DNA of 64,000 nucleotides from contig CBDCDL010000002.1 in NCBI GenBank assembly GCA_965215345.1, forward strand, positions 3,286,001 through 3,350,000. The letters run 5' to 3'. The DNA is from CATQHW01 sp965215345 (GTDB taxonomy: Bacteria; Spirochaetota; Spirochaetia; SZUA-6; Bin103). Shown piece after piece: positions 35,011 to 42,368 of the stretch. Within the stretch, counting starts at the first letter, position 1. Every line of letters starts with the position of its first letter. A program made the translations under genes and the position numbers. The notes below the pieces were generated by a model. That model searched no databases and was not told the origin of the DNA. It saw nothing but the letters and a program-made list of their open reading frames with translations.

Positions 35011-36534
35011 ATGGCAGTCATTTCCCACGACATGGACAACTTCAACCTGGCGGTGAACACGCACGTGGACCCGCGCCGCGTGGAGGCGGTGCCGGTCGGC
35101 GCCGACCGCCAGCTCCTGGTGGACGACTTCTTCCTGGCGATGGGCCGCGGCCACGAGCAGTACCCGCGCAACATCGCCTGGACCCTGGGCAGCGTGGACA
35201 AGCACGGCGCGCCGCTGTTCCACGGAGAGCCGCCGTGGGAGGAGAGCTCCGCGTGGCTGACAGTACTGAAGGACGGGGGCCGGTACCGCATGTGGTACAA
35301 CGCCGGCCACCCGGAGGTGCGCCGCGGCCTGTTCCTGAGCTACGCGGAGTCCGACGACGGCGTGGAGTTCACGCGCCGCGAGCTGGGCCTGGTCGAGGTG
35401 GGCGGCTCCACGCGCAACAACGTCGTCTTCGACGGCGGCCTGGGTGGCGTCTCGCCGGAGTCGGGCAACGTCTTCATCGACCCCAACGCGCTCGACGGCG
35501 AGCGCTACAAGCTGATCTACACCGACTGGGCAGGCCCGGAGGTCCACGAGCTGCCGTTCACGCACAACGTCGGCATGCTGCGCGGCGCCGCCTCGCCCGA
35601 CGGCCTGCGCTGGACCCGCTACTACGACAACTTCCTGGGCAAGTACTGCGACTCCCAGAACAGCGCGTGCTGGGACCGGACGCTGGGCCGCTACGTCGTC
35701 TATCACCGCGCCACCGCCGAGCACGCGTCGCTGTCTGCCGGCGGAGTGAGCATCCGCGGCGAGCGGCGCGGGCGCGCGGTCGGCCGCCTGGAGTCGGTCG
35801 ACTACCGCAACTGGGAGAGCACCGGCATCGCGCTGCATGCCGACTTCCACGACACCATGGACACCGACATCTACAACAGCGCCTACGCGCGGTATCCGTA
35901 CTCGCCCAACGTGCATTTCATGTTCCCGTCGTTCTACCGCCACTACGAAGGCACCTTCGACGCGCAGGTGTGCACCAGCCGCGACAACCGGCACTGGTTC
36001 CGCGCCAACCGCGACACCTTCGTGCCGCGGGGCGCGCCCGGCGAGTACGACTGCTTCATCGTCTCGGTCGCGCCCGGCTTCGTGGCCATCGACGACGACA
36101 CGCTGGCGCTCTACTACCGCTCGGGCGACGGGCCGCACGGCGGCTCCAAGCCGATCGAGCTGGGCTACCGGTCGAAGAGCCGCGTGAGTCGCGTCACCTT
36201 CAAGCGCGACCGCATCATCGGCATCGAGGCAGGTCCGGAGCGGGGCCAGTTCATCACCCGGCCCCTGACGTTCTCCGGGTCGCAACTCCAGGTGAACCTG
36301 GAGGCGCTGGGGCCGGAGGCGGAGCTGACCGCGCAGCTCGTATCCGTGGACTCGGGGGAGCCGGTCGACGGGTGCGGCTTCGACGACTGCCGGCCGTTGC
36401 GCACCGACGCGCTCGACGGCGTGATCGGCTGGGGCGGCCGCGACCGGCTGCCGGCCGAGGTGGCGGGCCGGCCGGTGCAGCTCCACGTGCGGCTGCGCTC
36501 CGCCCGGCTGTACGCGTTCCAGTTCGCGGCCTGA
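35011..36534 (+). CDS. Beta-propeller glycosidase-like protein
   Basis: Protein of 507 residues with propeller-like repeats (GRYRMWYNAGHPE, RYKLIYTDWAG, HFMFPSFYRHYEG) and a C-terminal beta-sandwich-like domain ending in VRLRSARLYAFQF, which also ends the protein at 51867-53303 (VRLRFLLDNTDLYAF). The two share an overall layout. It resembles GH43/GH32-clan proteins but I cannot assign a family or catalytic residues. The start at 35011 agrees with the proposed -10 element. It is probably not exported. Confidence 0.72.
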   Translation: MAVISHDMDNFNLAVNTHVDPRRVEAVPVGADRQLLVDDFFLAMGRGHEQYPRNIAWTLGSVDKHGAPLFHGEPPWEESSAWLTVLKDGGRYRMWYNAGHPEVRRGLFLSYAESDDGVEFTRRELGLVEVGGSTRNNVVFDGGLGGVSPESGNVFIDPNALDGERYKLIYTDWAGPEVHELPFTHNVGMLRGAASPDGLRWTRYYDNFLGKYCDSQNSACWDRTLGRYVVYHRATAEHASLSAGGVSIRGERRGRAVGRLESVDYRNWESTGIALHADFHDTMDTDIYNSAYARYPYSPNVHFMFPSFYRHYEGTFDAQVCTSRDNRHWFRANRDTFVPRGAPGEYDCFIVSVAPGFVAIDDDTLALYYRSGDGPHGGSKPIELGYRSKSRVSRVTFKRDRIIGIEAGPERGQFITRPLTFSGSQLQVNLEALGPEAELTAQLVSVDSGEPVDGCGFDDCRPLRTDALDGVIGWGGRDRLPAEVAGRPVQLHVRLRSARLYAFQFAA

Positions 36535-36573
36535 GCGCCGGCCGGGCTGCGGAATCTGCTATCGTTGCCGGGC

Positions 36574-37431
36574 ATGGAGCGCATAGTCGATACGCACTGC
36601 CACTTCTGGTGGCGGGAAACCAATAGCTGGCTCGACTCCAGTTGGGAGGTCCTCTACCAGGACTACACCCCGGTCGAGCATCAGGCCGCCTCCCGGCCGG
36701 TGGGGGTAACCCGCTGTGTGATCGTCGAGGCCGGCGACACCGAAGTCGACAACCAGACCATCATCGACTTCGCCGCGGAGTTCGACTTCGTCGGCGGCCT
36801 GATCCTGAGGGCCGATCTGGACGACCCCGGCCTGGGGCACAAGCTCGACGAGTGGCAGAAGCTGCCCAAGTTCCGTGGCATGCGCATGAACTTCGAGGCG
36901 CATCCCGACCCCGGCATCGCCACCAGGCCGGCGGTGATCGAGGGGCTCAGGGAGCTGGCGCGGCGCGGGCTCATTCACGATTTCCTGCCGCTGGTGCGCC
37001 ACCTGGACGGCATCGCAACCGCAATCGAGCAGGTGCCCGACCTCACGTGCATCATCGAGCACTACGGCAAGCCGGACTTCGATGGAACGATGGAGGCGGC
37101 GTGGGAGCAGGCGATGCGCCGCCTCGCGCGCAACACGGGCGCGTTCTGCAAGCTGTCGCTGTCGCCGCAGGTGACCCGCATCAAGGAGTATCTCGACAAC
37201 CCCGGGCACGGCTGGCCGATCGAGGCGATGCGCCGGTACACCGCCCTCTACCTGGAGGAGCTGGGCCCGGACCGGCTGATCTGGGGCAGCGACTGGCCGG
37301 TGGCGCTGCTGACCACCGACTACGCGGGCATGCTCGCCACCCACCGCGAGTTGCTCGGCCACCTCGCCCCCGAGGTGGAGGTCAAGCTGTTCCGCACCAA
37401 CGCGGAGGCGTTCTACGACGTAACCGCGTAG
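36574..37431 (+). CDS. Amidohydrolase-2 family metal-dependent hydrolase (lactonase-like)
   Basis: Protein of 285 residues beginning MERIVDTHCHFWW, with the metal-binding His8-x-His10 at the end of strand 1. The later LIWGSDWP carries the conserved Asp. The family includes L-fucono- and L-rhamnono-lactonases and related decarboxylases, and a sugar lactonase suits this setting. A TTG at 36565 is in frame, but ATG 36574 is better: a TATCGT hexamer at 36560-36565 puts a predicted start site two bases before it. Its end overlaps the convergent gene by 19 bases. Confidence 0.85.
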   Translation: MERIVDTHCHFWWRETNSWLDSSWEVLYQDYTPVEHQAASRPVGVTRCVIVEAGDTEVDNQTIIDFAAEFDFVGGLILRADLDDPGLGHKLDEWQKLPKFRGMRMNFEAHPDPGIATRPAVIEGLRELARRGLIHDFLPLVRHLDGIATAIEQVPDLTCIIEHYGKPDFDGTMEAAWEQAMRRLARNTGAFCKLSLSPQVTRIKEYLDNPGHGWPIEAMRRYTALYLEELGPDRLIWGSDWPVALLTTDYAGMLATHRELLGHLAPEVEVKLFRTNAEAFYDVTA

Positions 37432-38771
37432 CCGGGTGCGGCGCCGGGGACTCGGGACGACTCCTGCTGCTCCTGGACCTGCCAGAGGCTGAGGCTGAGG
37501 GAGGAAGGCACCTCGACGTTGTCGAAGGTGATCATCTCGTCCTCGGCGATGTCCGCCGTGGCGACCGCGCCGTGGGTGAGCGCCATCGGCACCAGGTTCC
37601 CGGCGCGCGCGGTCTCGTACCGCTCGGCCATGCCGTAGACGGTGTAGCCCCCTTCGCCGTCGAGGGTCTCGCCCGCTCGCAGCGGGCGTTTGGCGGCGGC
37701 CACCACCTCGGCGGCCCGGCAGGTGGGGGCGCCCACGTCGTCGCCGAGCACCGCCATGCGCGCCAGCCCCAGCGGCATCTCGTGCCCGACGAAGTGCTGG
37801 GGCCGGTAGATCATCGCGTAGCCGCTTCTCCTGCCGATGATCATGCCGGTGATGTCGCCGTAGGAAGCGAGCGACTCGTTGACCTCGGCCGTCGGCCCGT
37901 CGATCACGGCGAACAGGCCGCCGCGGATGGAGCGTTCCACGAAGGTGTCGTCCGGGTGGATGGCGCTGACGGCTTCGACCACTCCCTCGCGGTGCAGGAT
38001 TCCTCCCTTTTCCCTGGAAGCCAGCACGTCCGGGATCTCGCGCAGGTCGGCGGTGGGGAAGTGAAGCCCGCGCACGTCCGGCTCGAGCCCGGTCATGTTG
38101 GCCAGCGCCACCACCTCGATCGAGTGCTTGGTGCCGTCCAGGAACGACCCGAACATCTGAGCGTTGTAGTCCGTGCCGGTGAAGCCGTACACGCGCGGCA
38201 CGTCGTCCGGGTTCATCTTGCGGAAACGCTGCGTGAAGCGCGTTCCCTTGCCGGCGGCCACCAGGCGGAAGCCCAGCGTGCGCGCCCAGTCGCACAGCTC
38301 GGCGGCCAGGGCCGGCTCGTCGCCGTAGGCCAGGCTGTAGATCACGCCCGCAGCCTCGGCGAGTCTGCGCAGGTGATAGCCTACCAGCACGTCGGCCTCG
38401 ACCGTTACCATGGCCAGGTGCTTGCGGGCCAGGATCGCGCGGTAGGCGTGCCGCACCCCGACCTCGACCAGCCCGGTCGCCTCGATGACGATGTCGACGG
38501 GGCTGTCGATCAGCGCACCGGCGTCGCGGGTGACCACCGGGGCGCCGGCGGCCACGGCGTCCGCGACCTGATCGGCGGAAACCGCCCGCAGCGGTTCATC
38601 GTCCGCCCCCGTCCCCAGGACCGCGGCAGCCGCCTCCACGCGCAGATCGGCGATGGCGGCCAGCCGCATGCCGGGCATGTGCCGGATCTGGCCGGCGATC
38701 TGGGAGCCGAAGGTGCCGATGCCGATCAGGCCGATCCTGACCGGTGTTCCCTGTCGCTCGCGCTCGACCAT
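37413..38771 (-). CDS. NAD(P)-dependent dehydrogenase with C-terminal SAF domain
   Basis: Protein of 452 residues. The N-terminal Rossmann fold (IGLIGIGTFGSQIAGQI) resembles homoserine dehydrogenase. The C-terminal portion (KRPLRAGETLDGEGGYTVYG, then ADIAEDEMITFDNVEVP) is an SAF-like domain. Such proteins form a conserved group of uncertain reaction, often near sugar-acid genes. The frame continues upstream as far as 39809, but the Rossmann motif shows the start to be the ATG at 38771. It overlaps the amidohydrolase gene tail to tail by 19 bases. Confidence 0.82.
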   Translation of the reverse strand: MVERERQGTPVRIGLIGIGTFGSQIAGQIRHMPGMRLAAIADLRVEAAAAVLGTGADDEPLRAVSADQVADAVAAGAPVVTRDAGALIDSPVDIVIEATGLVEVGVRHAYRAILARKHLAMVTVEADVLVGYHLRRLAEAAGVIYSLAYGDEPALAAELCDWARTLGFRLVAAGKGTRFTQRFRKMNPDDVPRVYGFTGTDYNAQMFGSFLDGTKHSIEVVALANMTGLEPDVRGLHFPTADLREIPDVLASREKGGILHREGVVEAVSAIHPDDTFVERSIRGGLFAVIDGPTAEVNESLASYGDITGMIIGRRSGYAMIYRPQHFVGHEMPLGLARMAVLGDDVGAPTCRAAEVVAAAKRPLRAGETLDGEGGYTVYGMAERYETARAGNLVPMALTHGAVATADIAEDEMITFDNVEVPSSLSLSLWQVQEQQESSRVPGAAPGYAVTS

Positions 38772-38917
38772 GCGCCGGTACAGCACGCGGGCGAGGGTAG
38801 TGGCATCGCCTCGCTGCCAGCAAGCGGACCGGCATGACGCGGCGCACTGGCCGACGCGCTCGCCGCGGAACGCGACGGCCCGCTGGACGCCGCCGTCATG
38901 AGCGCCGTAGCGGGGTA

Positions 38918-38947
38918 TTGCTTGGCAGAGCCGGAATCGATTATGCT
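38918..38947 (+). promoter_or_regulatory. Sigma70-like promoter for the repeat lipoprotein
   Basis: TTGCTT (38918-38923) and TATGCT (38942-38947) are separated by 18 bases. A strong AAGGAGGA ribosome site follows at 38990-38997, six bases before the ATG at 39003. The predicted untranslated leader is about 49 bases. Confidence 0.42.
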
Positions 38948-39002
38948 GCGCGACGCCAGAAGTGGCGACCATTCGGTTCTGAAGTTCTGAAGGAGGATCA
39001 CG

Positions 39003-39881
39003 ATGAAAGAGAAGGTCTTGTGGTACGCGGCAGCGGCCGTTGCGTCCGTGCTGGTGTTGAGCGGCTGCTACAGCGCCGTTTCGGCACCCGACGTGTCGTA
39101 CGCGATGCGCTGGTGGAACGCGTTGGACGGTGACCAGCGGGTAGCAGCTCTGTACGGCGACACGGCTACCGGCGGGCAGGCCGTAGCGGCGCGGCGAATC
39201 TACGCCGATCTGGATGAGACCACCAAGGCCAGGGTGGATCTGGCTGCGACCGAGATCAACGGCCACGGCAGCTTCCGCACGGTCGGCCAGTGGTGGGAGT
39301 CGCTGAACTGCCGGGAGATGCGCATCGCGGCGGGCGACGGCAATGCACACGATGCGACGAGTCCGTACTGCGCCCACTATCCTGGTTCCGGCCACATGAA
39401 GATCCTTGGCGACGACGCGCTGGAGCACGTCAACATGATCGGCACGGCGATGCTGGGCGAAGGGACGCCTCTGGTGTATCCGGCCGTTGCCGAGCGCTGG
39501 TGGAACGCGCTGGACGGCGACCAGAGGGTAGCGGCGCTGTATGGCGACACGGCCGATCCCGATCAGGCGGCTGCGCCGATGTACATGTATCTGGACGTCG
39601 CCACCTTGACGAAGGTGAATCTGGCGGCGGACGAGATCAACGGCAACCGCTACTTCTCCAGTGTGGGCGAGTGGTGGGAGTCGCTTGATTGCCGGAAGAT
39701 GCGCATCGCAGCGGGCGACGGCAATGTCGCCGATCCCATGAGCCCGTACTGCGCCCACTATCCTGGCTCCGACCACACGAAGATCCTCGGCGACGACGCG
39801 CTGGAGCACGTCAACATGGTCGGGATGGCCTTGCTGGGTCGTGACGACCCCGGCACGTACCCGCCCGAAGACGAGGGTTGA
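39003..39881 (+). CDS. Lipoprotein with two tandem repeats of about 125 residues
   Basis: Protein of 292 residues with a signal peptide ending in the lipobox LSGC (Cys22 or close to it), so it is anchored to a membrane by lipid. Two near-identical units follow. Each runs from RWWNALDGDQRVAALYGDTA through W-W-E-S-L-x-C-R, MRIAAGDGN and SPYCAHYPG to GDDALEHVN. Each unit holds two cysteines (in LNCRE or LDCRK and in SPYCAHYP) that could form a disulfide. I do not recognise the domain. The strong ribosome site and promoter suggest good expression. It is not obviously part of an operon. Confidence 0.82.
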   Translation: MKEKVLWYAAAAVASVLVLSGCYSAVSAPDVSYAMRWWNALDGDQRVAALYGDTATGGQAVAARRIYADLDETTKARVDLAATEINGHGSFRTVGQWWESLNCREMRIAAGDGNAHDATSPYCAHYPGSGHMKILGDDALEHVNMIGTAMLGEGTPLVYPAVAERWWNALDGDQRVAALYGDTADPDQAAAPMYMYLDVATLTKVNLAADEINGNRYFSSVGEWWESLDCRKMRIAAGDGNVADPMSPYCAHYPGSDHTKILGDDALEHVNMVGMALLGRDDPGTYPPEDEG

Positions 39882-39898
39882 TCAGGTAACAGAGGTTT

Positions 39899-39960
39899 GG
39901 TTCTTGGCGTCGTCCCGGGCCGGCAGGCCCGAGGCGACGCCGGGTGCCGGGAAGAAACGA
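39899..39960 (-). pseudogene. Remnant of a second outer-membrane barrel gene (3' end)
   Basis: Bases 39899-39960 closely resemble 40155-40215 inside the last part of the barrel gene: both contain CTTGGCGTCGTCCCGG and the following GC-rich bases. Translated in the same sense it reads GLPARDDAKNQ beside GLLGRDDAKDN. This looks like the decayed end of a duplicated copy. The rest of 39882-40122 contains nothing I recognise. Confidence 0.5.
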
Positions 39961-40122
39961 GAGACTGGCGCCGGGCGGCCGCAAAGGAGGCGTCGTCATC
40001 AGCCGCCGTTCCGGCTCATGACCACCAACGTCCTGAACCTGCCGTTTCTTCAAGCGGCGACGCCCGCCGAATCCCGGCGGCCTTGGCGCCACCGGGTTGA
40101 CGTATCCCCTCGTATCCGTCGA

Positions 40123-41568
40123 TCAGTAGCGGAGGACGAGTTGCGCGAAGACATTGTCCTTGGCGTCGTCCCGGCCCAGCAGGCCGGACGGCAGGTCGGA
40201 CGCGGTGCCGGGCTCCTTCCACCAGAACCAGAGGTTGGCGCCGGCGGCGGCTGAGACGTAGTCGCTCAGGCGCAACCCGACACGCGGCGCCAGGTGGAGC
40301 GCCCGCTCCGTGATCCCCCATGCGCCGATCACCCCGAGGTTCAGCGCTTCCCGGAACAGGCTGGTGTCCGCCCGCGCCACCACGTAGACGGTGGACGGAT
40401 CCTCCTGAAGCAGGTAGTAGTCGCGGAGCCCGGCCACGACGTTCTCCACGAGCGGGCTGTAGTCCGACCTGAACTCCGCGTCGGCATGCAGGATCAGGCG
40501 GTGATACAGGCCGGCCGACACGTTGAACGGTTGCCGGCCGATGGAGACGGCGCGGTCCGCCTGCACGGCGTAGAGGATCTCCGGCCGCTTGACGTCGATG
40601 CGGGTGCCGTCCGCGTTCCCGGTCAGCTTGAGGCCGGCGTCGGCGGACAGCACGAATCCGGCCAGGGCCGCGCTCGCGCCGACGCCGAAGTTGTGGGCGC
40701 GGTTGTAGCCGGGCACGACGACGCCGCTGATGGAGTAGTGCGTTTCGTCCCCCACCGCGCGGCTCGTCTCCCGAACGCCGCTCAGGTCGAAGTCCGGCGT
40801 CTGATCGCGGAAGAACGAGTAGGTGACCTGCGCGTCCACGGCGAACGACGTGTAGGACAGGGCCGCGTGCACGGAGTGCGCCCACTCCGAGAACAGGGCC
40901 GCCCGCGGGTTCTCGAATCGTGCGTCGATGTCGTAGTTGACGAACGTCAGTTCGAAGTCCAGCTCGGCGATGCCGACCAGGTCGGGGGCCAGGAACGGCA
41001 CGTAGACCAGTTCCAGGCTCAGCGCGTCGTCCAGATACGCGGTGACGTGGACCATGGGGTCGGCCAGCGGGCTCTCGAACGCGTCGCCCAGCCCCAGGGT
41101 GGCGGTGTTCGTGTGGTTGACCACGTCCAGGGGGCTCAGCAGGTCGATCTTTCCCCAGCGCACGAACTTCCGGCCGACGTCCACGTCGAAGGCGTCGGTG
41201 CGCAGCGTCACGTATGCCTGGCGGACGATGAACTCGGGGTCGATCACGACGATCTCGCCGAAGCGCCGCTCGACGGCGGTCTCCGGCACCGCGACGTGCT
41301 CGCCGATCTGGGCGAAGGCATGGAGCTCCGCGAACGCGGCCAGGTCGCCCGTCGCGTTGACCGCCTCCACCTGCGCGGCGGCGGTCAGGCGGACCCGCTC
41401 GTTGGTGTAGAGCCGCTCCTCGGCCACCAGGCCGTAGTGGTCGAGCTGGACGAAGCCGCCCAGCGACAGGTCGAAGCCGTCCGCCACGGCGTGCGGCGCC
41501 AGGGCCAGCCCGGCGGCCAGCGCGATCGGGCGAAGCACGCCCCCGATCGATCCCCGTGTCGGTCTCAC
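40123..41568 (-). CDS. Predicted outer-membrane beta-barrel protein
   Basis: Protein of 481 residues with a signal peptide ending LAPHAVA. Alternating amphipathic strands and frequent aromatic belts follow, ending in FAQLVLRY, as in outer-membrane barrels whose last strand ends in an aromatic residue. It resembles DUF1302/alginate-export-like barrels only in general layout. The GTG at 41568 overlaps the stop of the LolA-like gene (GTGA). It is the last gene of a three-gene operon with an RND permease, suggesting export or lipid transfer across the envelope. Confidence 0.8.
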   Translation of the reverse strand: MRPTRGSIGGVLRPIALAAGLALAPHAVADGFDLSLGGFVQLDHYGLVAEERLYTNERVRLTAAAQVEAVNATGDLAAFAELHAFAQIGEHVAVPETAVERRFGEIVVIDPEFIVRQAYVTLRTDAFDVDVGRKFVRWGKIDLLSPLDVVNHTNTATLGLGDAFESPLADPMVHVTAYLDDALSLELVYVPFLAPDLVGIAELDFELTFVNYDIDARFENPRAALFSEWAHSVHAALSYTSFAVDAQVTYSFFRDQTPDFDLSGVRETSRAVGDETHYSISGVVVPGYNRAHNFGVGASAALAGFVLSADAGLKLTGNADGTRIDVKRPEILYAVQADRAVSIGRQPFNVSAGLYHRLILHADAEFRSDYSPLVENVVAGLRDYYLLQEDPSTVYVVARADTSLFREALNLGVIGAWGITERALHLAPRVGLRLSDYVSAAAGANLWFWWKEPGTASDLPSGLLGRDDAKDNVFAQLVLRY

Positions 41569-42368
41569 TGCCGTTGCAGGTAGCGGTGCGTGAAGTAGCG
41601 GTCGGGGATGTCGTCCGTGAACGACAGCCGTTCGGCGACGATCTCAGAGACGTGACCGGTCTGGTGGTTGTGCATGCGTGCCCGTGACGGGTAGACCAGT
41701 CCGTCCTCCCGGTACAGCTCCAGCACCGTCAGCTCCTTGAGCAGGTCGCCGGCCAGGTCGTAGAAGAGGATTCGCTCGGCGACGAAGTCGTCCTTGCGGA
41801 TGTAGTGCTCCTCGTGCGAGTAGCCGAACTCGCGCTGCAGCTCCGGCGTCCTGCCGCGCACGTCGAGGACGTAGTGCTCGTCGCTGCCGGGCGCGTCCTC
41901 CAGCAGGGTGTGGACGTACTCCGCGTCGTCGCGGCTGATCAGGTCGCGGAAGGTGAAGTCGCTGCCCATGAAGTAGCCGCCCCCGGCCGTGCTCAGGTCG
42001 ACGCGCTTGACCCTGCCGACGGCCGGCAGGTAGAGCCACATGCTGTCGTCGCCCCGGTTCATGTTGGAGTGCACCAGCAGCGCCGTGCCGCGCACGTTGG
42101 GCGGGAAGGTGAACACGAACAGCCGGTCCTCGCGCTCCGGGGAACGCCGTTTCTGGTACGCGGTGACACGCGTCACCCGCCGGTCTCCGCCGGGGGAGAT
42201 GACGGTCAAAGTCAGTTCGCCGCTCAGGTTCCGGATCCCGGTCAGGGCGCCGGACCGTTCGAGAATCCGCTCGACGTCCTGGGCGGACAACAGCGCCGGC
42301 ATCGCCAGCAGCGCGGCGAGCGTCAGCGTCAGCGGGATCGGCGCGAGCAGGCGGCGGTGTGCGTTCAC
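41565..42368 (-). CDS. LolA-like outer membrane lipoprotein-sorting protein
   Basis: Protein of 267 residues with an N-terminal signal peptide (ending ALLSAQ) and a body resembling the LolA-like fold of outer-membrane lipoprotein-sorting proteins, with DSMWLYLPAVGRVKRV and GSDFTFRDL, a pattern shared by the family that accompanies MMPL/RND permeases. The start is the GTG at 42368, overlapping the MMPL stop codon and preceded by AGGGAGGAA. A frame reaching 43601 is a shadow. It probably carries a lipid-like cargo from the inner-membrane permease to the barrel. Confidence 0.85.
   Translation of the reverse strand: MNAHRRLLAPIPLTLTLAALLAMPALLSAQDVERILERSGALTGIRNLSGELTLTVISPGGDRRVTRVTAYQKRRSPEREDRLFVFTFPPNVRGTALLVHSNMNRGDDSMWLYLPAVGRVKRVDLSTAGGGYFMGSDFTFRDLISRDDAEYVHTLLEDAPGSDEHYVLDVRGRTPELQREFGYSHEEHYIRKDDFVAERILFYDLAGDLLKELTVLELYREDGLVYPSRARMHNHQTGHVSEIVAERLSFTDDIPDRYFTHRYLQRQ

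Noticed and set aside
38772..39809. Upstream extension of the SAF dehydrogenase frame through the lipoprotein gene
   Set aside because: The glycine-rich nucleotide-binding motif sits right after ATG 38771, and the extension mirrors the repeat lipoprotein on the other strand, which explains its own repeated look.
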